Counted from the stretch's first letter, positions 19,697 through 29,879 are shown. The stretch: 64,000 nt of DNA from Candidatus Hydrogenedentota bacterium (GCA_026415215.1 JAOAHN010000037.1:1-64000), one strand, 5' to 3'. Program-made: numbers and translations. Notes: a model not told the origin generated them from the sequence alone.

Positions 19697-20949
19697 CCTT
19701 GTCTTTCTTCCTCTAACATCTTTAGTTCAGTTTCTTTTTCCTCAGGGATTTTAGCTATTTCGTTTAAAATGTGTGCAAGTTGGATTGAATTTTCTTTCAC
19801 GAGAGTGTAGATTAGTTTCAGAAGCAGTTCTCTTATTACTTTTGGAGAATCATTAAGTTCTTTTACAATGTGAAAAAGATGCGTAGCATAAGTCTCAAAA
19901 ATCTTTATCTCAATTTTTTGGTCTTCAGAGAGTAGGTCACTATCATTAGGTATCGGGTAAATGCCTTCGTCTTTCCATTCTTGAACGAGTCGCTTTCCTT
20001 TTTCTCCCTCTCTCAAAATAAAGTGTTCTCTTAGTTTTTTTCTGCATATTTCTATAAGGAACCTCACATCTTCGCTGAGTTCTTCTAATTGAAGTAGTCC
20101 TTGTTGGTCTAAGACTTTTACATATTCTGATTTAAAGTAGGCAGTGTAACTAAATCCCCTAAAATAAAGCTTGGGTAAGGGAGAGAACCTTGCAAATCCG
20201 TGTTCGTCACAGAAAAAGAGGCCTCTTTTACCTGGCGATGCCCATTCTACTATGGTTAGTGTCCCGTTGATTGTCTTGCCACTCGGAATGACAAGTCGGT
20301 CTATTTGATAGTTATTCGCTTCTATTCTGGCAGTAAGTGGATCTATTAATACACTATCATAATAGATTTTTACATTAGGATACTGCATCAAGTACGGAGC
20401 AAAGATTTCTGTTATCTCAGCGATTGCATTTACTCCTCTAAGGTAATTTACCCCATCGGTGAGGTCTGAAATCAGTACTTTCATACCTGTTGAGTCGACT
20501 TTTTGTTGTGAAATCTCAGGCTCTGTCAATATAAATTCGGTTAGATTATTTCCGGAAGCCAGTATTTTGTATGAAAGCAAATTGTCTCCTTCGAAGTATT
20601 TGCTTTCCCAGGTGACACTATTCCCAAGAGAAAAAGCTCTAAATCTCCCTTTACCATACTTTCCATGCAGTATCCTTTTTTCTCTCGGTGTTATTGTTTT
20701 CTCTTTTTTCCACGAGCCACCTAAACTACTGAATGACACAATAGCTTCTTCATATTTTAAGCCATGGCCATTATCGGTTATTTCTATATATTCTAATCCT
20801 GTAAGCTCGTTTTCTATGAAGTTCACTCTAACAATTGTCGCTTCAGCATCCAAAGCATTCCATATTAATTCTACTATGGCGTTTATAGGTCGAGTTTTTC
20901 CTATGATTTCTAAGTGGTCATCGCAAACCTGTACCTGAATCCTTCGCAC
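19675..20949 (-). CDS. GHKL-type ATP-binding protein (HSP90/MutL/MORC-like ATPase fold)
   Basis: GTG start; N box ELIWNALDAEA, ITDNGHGL (DxGxG), HGKYGKGRFRAFSLG glycine-rich lid. Confidence 0.8.
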   Translation of the reverse strand: MRRIQVQVCDDHLEIIGKTRPINAIVELIWNALDAEATIVRVNFIENELTGLEYIEITDNGHGLKYEEAIVSFSSLGGSWKKEKTITPREKRILHGKYGKGRFRAFSLGNSVTWESKYFEGDNLLSYKILASGNNLTEFILTEPEISQQKVDSTGMKVLISDLTDGVNYLRGVNAIAEITEIFAPYLMQYPNVKIYYDSVLIDPLTARIEANNYQIDRLVIPSGKTINGTLTIVEWASPGKRGLFFCDEHGFARFSPLPKLYFRGFSYTAYFKSEYVKVLDQQGLLQLEELSEDVRFLIEICRKKLREHFILREGEKGKRLVQEWKDEGIYPIPNDSDLLSEDQKIEIKIFETYATHLFHIVKELNDSPKVIRELLLKLIYTLVKENSIQLAHILNEIAKIPEEKETELKMLEEERQGCGKTSI

Positions 20950-21104
20950 TGTTGGACATCCTTGCTTTATGTGATAGATTTTTATTATCCAGAATATATT
21001 GTTATGTTAAAACAAACTTTTGCCTAAAATCTATTTTAGGGATAAGTTTTTTATTTTTATAATTTCCAGTGCCTCTCTCGTACAGCATGTAATGAATTTA
21101 GAAA

Positions 21105-21821
21105 AAAAGATTATACATTACTCATGTAACTGTTATGGCATGTCTTCTCTTTTCCAAGTATTTGAAAGAGGAGGAAATTCACATCTTCGATAATAAACAT
21201 GTAGTGGATTATTTAACTTTTTTAATTGAAAGTTAATATTATTTATCATCCGGATAGTAGTAATACCGCTCTCTGTCTGGGGAGTAATTTAGGAATTGAA
21301 AAAATCATAGTTAAGTTTAGCTGGATGACCAAGGAACAACAATGGTATGGAAGAAAAATTTAAGAATTGGGAGGATTTACTGGACAAAGCTTTCCACCTA
21401 AATTAATTATGGACGATTCTAAATGCTTTAGCCGAGTAGGTCGTATGTGACACGAAGTAAAGTATAAATCTGAGTTTCGGGGTATAGTAGAGGCGTTAAA
21501 AATATTTATCTTGGGATTAAGTCATAGCGATGTATGGTAGCCTTTGCATCAAGGTGCTTTTTAAGGCAGAGAGGTCAAAAGTGAAATAGGACGAATGCTG
21601 TGGGATGATTTGAGAATGCGAGGCTGGGAGTTATGGATGCAAACTTGAAAAAAATTGCCTTATTGTAGTGAGAATAGATTCGGAGGGTATTGTTTGAAAT
21701 AAAGTAGCATTTTAGTGTGGTAAGCCCGCGTATCCTGAAAAGGGGTATTGTTTAGTATGCTTAGGTGTTTCTGATTTTCAACTACTGATAGTAGATTCTG
21801 CTTTTCATTCAAGGGGGTGAA
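21105..21821 (+). pseudogene. decayed protein-coding remnant, identity unknown (HTH-like segment; transposase/integrase possible)
   Basis: No ORF of 60 aa or more, but coding-like text runs through three frames with stops: RLYITHVTVMACLLFSKYLKEEEIHIFDNKHVVDYLTFLIES* / VNIIYHPDSSNTALCLGSNLGIEKIIVKFSWMTKEQQWYGRKI*ELGGFTGQSFPPKLIMDDSKCFSRVGRM*HEVKYKSEFRGIVEALKIFILGLSHSDVW*PLHQGAF*GREVKSEIGRMLWDDLRMRGWELWMQT* / IVVRIDSEGIV*NKVAF*CGKPAYPEKGYCLVCLGVSDFQLLIVDSAFHSRG*. Confidence 0.6.
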
Positions 21822-21862
21822 TAGTATATAAATAATAAACTAATACTTTAAGAGGATAGAGT

Positions 21863-24214
21863 ATGAATACTTTTGAGAAATTATATTTAATATTAGCAGT
21901 GTTTTTTGTATTTATTTCTTCTGAAAGCTTTGTATATGGCTCAGTTTCGAGGGGCATTGTTTCTTCTGTATCTACTGAACTTTACGAATTGGTTCTTAAG
22001 AGGAGCGGAGTATTGGAGGTACGCTTTGCAGATGGTAGAACGGTTGTCAATTTTGATAATCCAATTTTGAAGAATGTAGATGAAAAAGAAAAGAGATTAA
22101 GAGTTAAATCCTTAGAATCCTATCGGGAGCCTGTCAGAAATAATTTAGGTGAAGGAATTGGAATATACCTGAGAGGAGAAGAATTCACTTCAGTAGTAGT
22201 TGGATACCCAAGCAAGCCTTTTATTACTGTAAGTTTCTTTTATACCAACATTACAAAAGAAATCCAAACAATTGAAAAAATAATTCCTATCAGTGGTTCT
22301 ATTGAACTTATGTCTGTGGATTCTTTTAATGGAGTGATTTTAGATAATGGGAACATACTCGAATCGATGGTCGATTTTCCTCAATGGTCTAAGGAGTTAA
22401 ATAGGAGAAGTGCTTGGAATTTAGCCTTATATGATTACAATATTCGAGAGACTCTTCTGTTAGGCTATTTGGAATTTTGGAAATCCTTTCCAATAGTAGA
22501 GATAAGAACTGAGGAGAAAAATAAGAAAATTTTATTTAGACTTGAGTGCATATATGATCCTCCTGTACAGTTAGCACCTGGGGAAAGTGTTCGGACGGAA
22601 ACTATATATTTTTCTTTGGGAGAAAGAGAACCGCTACGGGCTTTAGAAAGATATGGGGAATCTATAGCAGTTTTTAATGATTTCAAGAAAAACTATAAGT
22701 TAGTTCCTCACGGGTGGGATAGTTGGAGTACATCTATCCACCGAAAGATTAACGAGGGAATCGTATTACAGGAAGTGGATTTTGTTGATAAATATCTTAA
22801 GCGTTATGGTTGGACTAACTTTGCAATAGATGCAGGGTGGGAACGGGGACCAGCAGATTGGGAGCCTGATCCGGAGAAATTCCCGAATGGATTTATACCC
22901 ATAGTTGAGCATATACATAAAAAGGGAATGACTGTTTGTTTGTGGATAGACCTCTTTACAGTGCCGGAAAATTCTACTTTGGCAATTCAGCATCCTAATT
23001 GGTTAGTTCTACCAAATAGCAGAGGGAATCTGTTAATAGGGAAAGGCAAGAAAATTTTGGATATAACTATTCCCGAGGCTTATGAGTATGTCAAAAAAGT
23101 ATGTGAAAGGATAAGCAAAGAATGGGGTTTTGATGGTTTGGTAGAGGCTGATTTTGTATACCATTTACTCTTGGGTGAGAGTTACAGGAATACAAGGTTG
23201 AGTAAAGTGGAGGTTATGTGTAAGGGCTTACAAGCGATAAAGGAGGGTTTGGGAGAGGATAAGTTTTTAACAAGTATGGTTCCTATACAGGTTTCAAGTA
23301 AGTTTGCCGATAGCATAAGAATAGGATTTGATAATAAGCCTATTTGGAGTTCCCCCATTCTCTCTGGAAACTTTGGCTGTGTAGAGTCTTTAGCTAACTT
23401 TGCCAGAAGGTTTTATATGTTTCCTCACCTTGGTTTGCCGGATCAAGATTGTGTGTTCTTGGGAAAAAAGGATACTTATGCCCGATGGAATATAAAACCA
23501 GAAAGCGAATTAACCCGTTCTCAAATAATAGCTTGGGCAACTGGAACAGCTCTAACAGGAGGTGTGTTCAAGATAGGGGATAGGTTTACCTCTCTAAGTC
23601 CTGAAGATGTTGAAATTTTAAAGAAATGTTTGCCTCGTATATCCAAACCTGCGGTTCCTGTAGATTTGTTTGAAAACCCATATCCTAAAATTTGGTGTTT
23701 GCCTCTCGTGGGAAACTGTTTAAATGGTATTGTGTTGGCTATTTTCAATTGGGATGCTAATGTGGGGAGTGAAGTATCAATTCAATTAGATAGACTTGGT
23801 TTAGAAAGAAGTAAATATTACACCCTCTATGATTTTTGGAATGATAAATTTTTAGGGATAGTCCAAAATTCCTTCACTGTTTCAACTCCACCAGCATCTG
23901 TATCACTATTTTGTCTAATGTTAGTTAATGAAGCTCCTATTTTTGTAGCGTCTAACCACCACTTCACAATGGGAATTCTGGATGTGAACGAGTTTTCCTA
24001 TGATTCTTCTAACAAGGAGCTTATTGGTAGGATGAAGGTAATAGAAAATACGCCTTATGAGATTAAAATTTATGATGTAAGTAAGCGTAAAGTTTTGTCG
24101 TATAGTTTAAGTCTGCCTGATGGGGGTATTAAAGAAGAAAATGGGCTTGTAACCATCCAGTTTTATGTTCCTGAGACCGTAAAAGAAGTATTGTGGAAGT
24201 TAAATTTTCAGTAA
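21863..24214 (+). CDS. alpha-galactosidase-like glycoside hydrolase (GH36-type), secreted
   Basis: HGWDSWSTSIHRKINE, AIDAGWERGPADWEPDPEKFPNGFIPIVEHIHKKGMTVCLWID, WGFDGLVEADF; signal peptide. Confidence 0.8.
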   Translation: MNTFEKLYLILAVFFVFISSESFVYGSVSRGIVSSVSTELYELVLKRSGVLEVRFADGRTVVNFDNPILKNVDEKEKRLRVKSLESYREPVRNNLGEGIGIYLRGEEFTSVVVGYPSKPFITVSFFYTNITKEIQTIEKIIPISGSIELMSVDSFNGVILDNGNILESMVDFPQWSKELNRRSAWNLALYDYNIRETLLLGYLEFWKSFPIVEIRTEEKNKKILFRLECIYDPPVQLAPGESVRTETIYFSLGEREPLRALERYGESIAVFNDFKKNYKLVPHGWDSWSTSIHRKINEGIVLQEVDFVDKYLKRYGWTNFAIDAGWERGPADWEPDPEKFPNGFIPIVEHIHKKGMTVCLWIDLFTVPENSTLAIQHPNWLVLPNSRGNLLIGKGKKILDITIPEAYEYVKKVCERISKEWGFDGLVEADFVYHLLLGESYRNTRLSKVEVMCKGLQAIKEGLGEDKFLTSMVPIQVSSKFADSIRIGFDNKPIWSSPILSGNFGCVESLANFARRFYMFPHLGLPDQDCVFLGKKDTYARWNIKPESELTRSQIIAWATGTALTGGVFKIGDRFTSLSPEDVEILKKCLPRISKPAVPVDLFENPYPKIWCLPLVGNCLNGIVLAIFNWDANVGSEVSIQLDRLGLERSKYYTLYDFWNDKFLGIVQNSFTVSTPPASVSLFCLMLVNEAPIFVASNHHFTMGILDVNEFSYDSSNKELIGRMKVIENTPYEIKIYDVSKRKVLSYSLSLPDGGIKEENGLVTIQFYVPETVKEVLWKLNFQ

Positions 24215-24226
24215 GAGGGCACATCT

Positions 24227-24868
24227 ATGTTGTTCAAAGCTCAGCGGTTAATCGAGCAAAAGATTAGTAATTATTGTGAAACTGCCTTAAGGTGTGTAAA
24301 AGAGGGTATAAAAGTTTTGATTAAGTGTATGGAGGCTAAAGAGTGCGAAGAATGGAGAGAAATGATACATGAAGTCCATCGAGCAGAAAGCTCTGCAGAC
24401 GATTTGAGGAGAGAAATTGAGTATTTTCTTTTCTCGCGTTCCTTGTTTCCAGAGTCAAGGGGTGATATATTAGGACTGCTTGAAAAGTTAGATCGGATAC
24501 CCAATCAAATACAATCCTCTGTAAAAATGGTTTTAGAAGAGCAGATCCGTATTCCGGACCTCGTAAAGGAAGAGTTAGAGCAAATAGCAATTACTACTGA
24601 GAAGTGCGTGGATATTACAATAAAGTCAGTAAATTTGTTGTTTTCTGACTTTAAGTCTTCTTTAGAACTATTAGGGGAAATCGACGCTTACGAGAGTGAA
24701 GTAGATAGGTTTCAGTCTAAAGCTATTGAAAAGATCTTCTCTTCGGATTTGGACCCACTACAAAAAATATTGTTACGAGATTTGGTAAATGAGATCAGTT
24801 TTGTAACAAATTATGCAGAAGAGGCAGGAGATTTTATGAGGATAATAATTGTGAAGAGGATGATTTAG
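24227..24868 (+). CDS. DUF47/PhoU-like phosphate transport accessory protein
   Basis: 213 aa; all-helical, EVHRAESSADDLRREIEYFLFSRSLFPESRGDILGLLEKLDRIPN motif; next to Pit. Confidence 0.85.
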   Translation: MLFKAQRLIEQKISNYCETALRCVKEGIKVLIKCMEAKECEEWREMIHEVHRAESSADDLRREIEYFLFSRSLFPESRGDILGLLEKLDRIPNQIQSSVKMVLEEQIRIPDLVKEELEQIAITTEKCVDITIKSVNLLFSDFKSSLELLGEIDAYESEVDRFQSKAIEKIFSSDLDPLQKILLRDLVNEISFVTNYAEEAGDFMRIIIVKRMI

Positions 24869-24869
24869 A

Positions 24870-25808
24870 ATGGGGTATTTTTTAATGTTACTTTCTACAT
24901 TATCATTGGGTATTACCCTCGGAGCTAATGATGCAGGAAATGTTTTCGGGGCTGCGGTTGCTACTCGATTTATAAAGTATCGAACCGCAGTTATATTAAT
25001 TTTTATTTTTGTGCTGATAGGTTCAATTTTACAGGGAGGTAAGGGAATTGATACATTGAGAGCAGTAACGAACCAAAATGTGAATACCTCTGTACTTGTG
25101 GGTTTAGTAGTAGCTGGAGTGGGGATAATATTTACTTTTCTCGGACAACCGATCAGCCTCTCTCAGTCAGTAGTAGGAGGGCTTTTGGGGTTAGGCTTGT
25201 CCCAAAAGACATTAGACATAGGGATAATTGAAAAAATAGTTTTGAGTTGGATAACTGCTCCTTTGGGAGCTTGCATGTGTGCATTAATCCTGTACAAATT
25301 TTTCAATGCTATATTTTCCAATCTTAGTATAGGGATATTACAGAGAGAGCTTATTATAAAGGTGGGACTCATTATTGCAGGTGTGATAGGTGCATACGCT
25401 TTGGGTGCTAATAATGTAGCGAATACGGTCGGAATGTTTGCTGGAGTTTGGAGTGAAACTTCTACTATTGAATTGACTTTCCTCGGTGGCGCTTCGATAG
25501 GAATAGGTGCGCTCCTCTTCAGTAGAAGTGTTATGATGAATATTGGTGAAGGGATCGTTGCGTTAGACGGCTTCTCTGCATTTGTCTCTGTAGTTTCTTC
25601 AGGCGTTACTGTGTATATTTTTTCTATTATAGGGGTTCCAGTTAGCACTACTCACACAATTGTTGGTGCAGTGGTGGGGGTTGGGATTCACCATGGCTTC
25701 CACACTCTCAAATTTAAAACTATTAGAGAGATACTGCTAAGTTGGGTATTTGCTCCTGCTATTTGCCTCATACTTACCTCTTCAGGCTACGCTATTTTTA
25801 TAGCATAG
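24870..25808 (+). CDS. PiT-family inorganic phosphate transporter
   Basis: TLGANDAGNVFGAAVATR and YALGANNVANTVGMFAG repeats, GVPVSTTHTIVGAVVGVG. Confidence 0.9.
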   Translation: MGYFLMLLSTLSLGITLGANDAGNVFGAAVATRFIKYRTAVILIFIFVLIGSILQGGKGIDTLRAVTNQNVNTSVLVGLVVAGVGIIFTFLGQPISLSQSVVGGLLGLGLSQKTLDIGIIEKIVLSWITAPLGACMCALILYKFFNAIFSNLSIGILQRELIIKVGLIIAGVIGAYALGANNVANTVGMFAGVWSETSTIELTFLGGASIGIGALLFSRSVMMNIGEGIVALDGFSAFVSVVSSGVTVYIFSIIGVPVSTTHTIVGAVVGVGIHHGFHTLKFKTIREILLSWVFAPAICLILTSSGYAIFIA

Positions 25809-25875
25809 ATTCCTAACCTTTTGTATTTTTTCATAATGGATGGTAAAATATTTTCAAGATAGCGGGAGAATAGAA

Positions 25876-26061
25876 ATGTCTGAAGTCCCTGGAGTACAAT
25901 ATCCAAATCTCGGAATTGCCAGGGTACTTAACGAATATATGATAAGAGTTTTATCGCTAAGGAGAAATATTATTCAACAACAGGGGGAGATGATTATTAA
26001 ATTGATACAAAGTGCCACTCTTCCAGAATACCAAGGTAAGAATTTAGATATTAAAACCTGA
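25876..26061 (+). CDS. small hypothetical protein (about 61 aa)
   Basis: ORF 25840..26061; ATG 25876 is preceded by gcgggagaatagaa (SD-like). Confidence 0.4.
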   Translation: MSEVPGVQYPNLGIARVLNEYMIRVLSLRRNIIQQQGEMIIKLIQSATLPEYQGKNLDIKT

Positions 26062-26087
26062 TGGCCCTTTTGGAGTTTTTATAAGTA

Positions 26088-29000
26088 TTATTTCAGTTCT
26101 AACTTAACTGTAAGATGTGGGTTTTCAAGCCCGACTACGAGAGGGGATGTTAGTTCGATGCTGATTAGAGGTCTATTATAAGAATCGGTTGTTACCTCGC
26201 CAACAGTGAAAGATTTAGGTGGTAAATTAAATTTATCAGTAATTAAATCTGCTTTTCTAATGGATACCCTATCAACCGGAAGTAAAATCTTGGTTATCTC
26301 TAATTCTCCAAATTCCACATTTATAGTAAGGGTTACCTCATTTTTTTGTTTTTCAAAGATAAATGTTCCCCATCCTGTCCCAGTTGAGAAGAAAAATTTT
26401 CCATCACATGAGGGGGTTCTCGGAATAATTTTTAATGTTCGGTTGTCGTAGTAGAACCCAGATGCCAAAATTAGCATGGCATAAGAGGACATCGCTCGTG
26501 CATAATGTCCACCACATTCAATTTCGCTAAAGGGGTTTTTTCTCACACCTGTGTACCTTGATCTTACACCTTCTACAATTTCAAGTGCTTTGTCCCACAT
26601 TCCTTCAGCAATCATTAATCCCGCAATCTGATACTCCATCCCAGTCCATATTTCATCGCAATATAATATTGGAGATTCAGGCCTTCCTCCCTTAGGCCAA
26701 CTGCACATTAGTAATCCCGGTTCGTCATCCTCTGCAAATCTTCTCGGCGTCTGGATATGCCCGTAGAAATTTTTTCTCCAGTTGTATTTGTAAATTGAAT
26801 TTAGGGTGGTTGTTATGTATTCTTTAGGAAAGAGGTATCCTAAGTTTAGAATATTTGCCCACCATTGTCCTAATAACTGGTCGGAGTGGCACCCAGGTCC
26901 ATAGCAGTTCATTTGGTTATATACTTCTTGCCCGACATCCGGAGCGTCATACAGGTTAATAAAATATTCTCCATTCCAGCATTTTTCTATGTATTTATCT
27001 CTCCCAGAATTAAACCTTTTACTACACTCTTCTATCAAAATTTTGTCAGGATAATTAAATTCTTTTAGTAGAGTTTCCATAGCTTTAAGAGTAGCGAGGT
27101 AGAGTGTTCCTATGAATGTGTTAGAACCATACAAATGGGTGTCGTATGTATTGGGTTGTTCCCCTCTGATAAATCCTTCTCCCTCAGGATCATGGTATCT
27201 TAATATGTGTTTAAGGACTTTTACTGCATAGGGGATAAGAGGCTCGATCAACCTCTTGTTATTGGCTATACGATACTCTCTATAAAGCTTCAGTAGTGTG
27301 CCCAACTCTCCATCCAGTGCGTGATGAAAAGGTCCGCCTATTTCATTTTTGAACTGAGCTTCTTCTATTGGAACAATGAGTCTATGAGGAATATAATACT
27401 CTGATTTTTCCATTTGGAAAAAAAGTTCTTGAAATCGGATTCTTTGCTCCAGTTGAGGAAATAAGAAGGGTAATGCTTGGGCATAGTTATATACATGAGT
27501 GCAGTTAAGGGGACAGCAGGCATCTGTGCCCTCAAAACCTCCTACAGTGCCATTCTCAAGGAAAATATATACTGGAGAATGTATTGTTGCTATATTTGCT
27601 CCTATTGCTTCAAGTACAACTTTGGGCAGTGAGGAGGAATAAAAATTTCTGTGAAATTTCTGGGTCATCGAATATAGATAGTCGTACTTTTCTATTCCAT
27701 ACTTGGCAACTTCTAATGCACTCCGGAATAGGTTATTATAGAAGTTACCTAACCTGTAGTCGTATCTCAATGGCTTTAGTTTCCATAAATATTGGTTATG
27801 CCTTGTTCTGTTAGGAAAGTACCAAGATAAGAAGAATACTACGGAGTCTCTTTCTTTAGGATTAAGTTTGAATTTATAACCTATAGCGCTGTTCCAAGTA
27901 TAGTATCTTTCTGCTGGAAGAGTAGATTCAGGTTCTGGAAGGCATCCATCTTTTGAAAATTTCTCCCAGAATGAATAAAAATTTCTCCATTGGGATGTTA
28001 TTTCTACTTTATCCTGGGATTTTAGAATTCCCATGCAAGTGTTTCCCCAAAGTATATGGGATGGACTATATCCTGTTGGGGGAGTATATTTGTTATTAGA
28101 AATTACGCTTATAACTGTAGATATTATGTCCCTTCTGGTTAATCCCTCACCCCACTTAGTAATGTCACCATTACACCATAAGATTCTTCCTTTCCCTATT
28201 TTCTTCGTAATTAATAGCGGTGATTTGTCCCCGTCTCTCAAAATTATATTTGCTTCTTTCGAATATGAAACATCAGAAAACTCAAAGAATTTATTTGCCC
28301 GAACGCTGAATGAAGATAAATTATCACTTATATCTTTTGCGTTTATAATCACTTCTCCATCTTTAATTTCTCCCTCCATTTTTTTAAATGGTAACCAACT
28401 CTTTATTATATTGATGCTCTCTTTTTTTATAGGTATCTCATCGGTAAAGATTATTTCGTCTATTAAGATATGCCCCCATCCTTCCTGGTCATTATCAACT
28501 ATCTCAAGATGACCGTTTTTCCCTTTGTATTCCGATATGTTCCAGATAACTTTTTTTAATGCTTCTGAATTGTCCCCTGTTGCTGATTTAACCTTATTAC
28601 CTTCTACATACAAGGCAATATAAATAGAATTTGGTTTGTTACCGCCACCTATTCTAAAGGTCAGGAAACTATGCTTTATAAGAAAATCTTTTGATATTGC
28701 CTTTCCAGTCTTTCGATCATCTCCATTGAAAGTGTTAATAAAAAACCTTCCTTCTTGGCCTGAGATGTCAGTTTGGTTCTGGAACTTTCCATCTGCTGGC
28801 TTCTCACCGAAGGCATCTCCAGAAACTTTCCAGTTTTTATAATTGCCGTTTTCAAAGTTGTCAAAGACCCACGGTTTTCTTCTTTTGTTTGAACTTTCCA
28901 GTGCATATACTAAGTGAGAAATTGAGTTGGTACCTCCATTTATTATTATGTAGGCTCCGCTCTTAAGTTTATCGTTCAATTTTTCTATTTTTGCATCAGA

Positions 29001-29879
29001 TATGAGTTTTTCTGATGGACCTAACCAATAAATGTCTTTATAATTTGAATCGGGCATTACATCAGTTTCAATTTCATCCCCGTAAAATATTTCTAAATTT
29101 TTTGTGAACCTTAGGGGGTATGCGGAATCAAATTGGTTCGTAAATAATCTTAATTTTTTGTCGAATTTATCTTCTCCAGAGTACTCATTTTCCATAAATA
29201 ACATCAAAGAATCTGGCATATAGAGGACCGTATTTTTATTCCCCTCGAACTCAGAATATTTCAATTGATGCAGTTTCAAATTCTGTGTTTCTGATGTGGT
29301 GCTTACTAACTCTGAATTTCCATCCCACCCAATTAAATTAGGAACACTTCCTAACAAAGTTCCAGTTAGGGGTTTATCAGTTTTATTTTCTAAGATAAAC
29401 TTGAAAAATATCAGCGGTAAAGAAGAGTTTTGTGTATCCAGCGGGATAAATGGTGAAAAGCATTCCATACTAATTTCCAATTCTGGATGGTAATCAAGGA
29501 AACTCAACTTAGCAAATGGAAATTCTCCTATAAACTGGATTTTATTAATACCTGGAGCCGGAAGGACTGGGTCGATTTGAAGTAGCTTAGTATCGGTAAT
29601 GTCTGAAGATCTTGCTAAGAATAGGGCAAAGAATGCGTCTGAAACATTAGCATTAGAGTTGAAATTGTTCATAATTTCCCATGGACTCAGCTTTCCGTTG
29701 CCCTTTATATATACTTGTCCAGCTCCGAAGCCACCAAGGGGGAAAGCAATTTCTTTTAAGTTATCTCCTTCATAGACCTTGTTAAGCAGGAAATCGATGT
29801 CATTGGCGTGAGGATAGGAGTGCGGAAATAATAGTATTGGGAGACATAATCCTACAATATATACTGCTTTTTTCCTCAT
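26088..29879 (-). CDS. GH116 / GBA2-like glucosylceramidase-type glycoside hydrolase, secreted, with inserted domain(s)
   Basis: 1263 aa; FPLGGFGAGQVYIKGNGKLSPWEIMNN; CPLNCTHVYNYAQALPFLFPQLE; QPNTYDTHLYGSNTFIGTLYLA; QMNCYGPGCHSDQLLGQWWA. Confidence 0.85.
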   Translation of the reverse strand: MRKKAVYIVGLCLPILLFPHSYPHANDIDFLLNKVYEGDNLKEIAFPLGGFGAGQVYIKGNGKLSPWEIMNNFNSNANVSDAFFALFLARSSDITDTKLLQIDPVLPAPGINKIQFIGEFPFAKLSFLDYHPELEISMECFSPFIPLDTQNSSLPLIFFKFILENKTDKPLTGTLLGSVPNLIGWDGNSELVSTTSETQNLKLHQLKYSEFEGNKNTVLYMPDSLMLFMENEYSGEDKFDKKLRLFTNQFDSAYPLRFTKNLEIFYGDEIETDVMPDSNYKDIYWLGPSEKLISDAKIEKLNDKLKSGAYIIINGGTNSISHLVYALESSNKRRKPWVFDNFENGNYKNWKVSGDAFGEKPADGKFQNQTDISGQEGRFFINTFNGDDRKTGKAISKDFLIKHSFLTFRIGGGNKPNSIYIALYVEGNKVKSATGDNSEALKKVIWNISEYKGKNGHLEIVDNDQEGWGHILIDEIIFTDEIPIKKESINIIKSWLPFKKMEGEIKDGEVIINAKDISDNLSSFSVRANKFFEFSDVSYSKEANIILRDGDKSPLLITKKIGKGRILWCNGDITKWGEGLTRRDIISTVISVISNNKYTPPTGYSPSHILWGNTCMGILKSQDKVEITSQWRNFYSFWEKFSKDGCLPEPESTLPAERYYTWNSAIGYKFKLNPKERDSVVFFLSWYFPNRTRHNQYLWKLKPLRYDYRLGNFYNNLFRSALEVAKYGIEKYDYLYSMTQKFHRNFYSSSLPKVVLEAIGANIATIHSPVYIFLENGTVGGFEGTDACCPLNCTHVYNYAQALPFLFPQLEQRIRFQELFFQMEKSEYYIPHRLIVPIEEAQFKNEIGGPFHHALDGELGTLLKLYREYRIANNKRLIEPLIPYAVKVLKHILRYHDPEGEGFIRGEQPNTYDTHLYGSNTFIGTLYLATLKAMETLLKEFNYPDKILIEECSKRFNSGRDKYIEKCWNGEYFINLYDAPDVGQEVYNQMNCYGPGCHSDQLLGQWWANILNLGYLFPKEYITTTLNSIYKYNWRKNFYGHIQTPRRFAEDDEPGLLMCSWPKGGRPESPILYCDEIWTGMEYQIAGLMIAEGMWDKALEIVEGVRSRYTGVRKNPFSEIECGGHYARAMSSYAMLILASGFYYDNRTLKIIPRTPSCDGKFFFSTGTGWGTFIFEKQKNEVTLTINVEFGELEITKILLPVDRVSIRKADLITDKFNLPPKSFTVGEVTTDSYNRPLISIELTSPLVVGLENPHLTVKLELK

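Noticed and set aside
25163-25648. Minus-strand 161-aa ORF inside the PiT transporter
   Set aside because: Antisense of a clearly conserved membrane protein; no support as a gene.
28033-28512. Plus-strand 159-aa ORF inside the GH116 gene
   Set aside because: Antisense shadow; no recognisable motifs.
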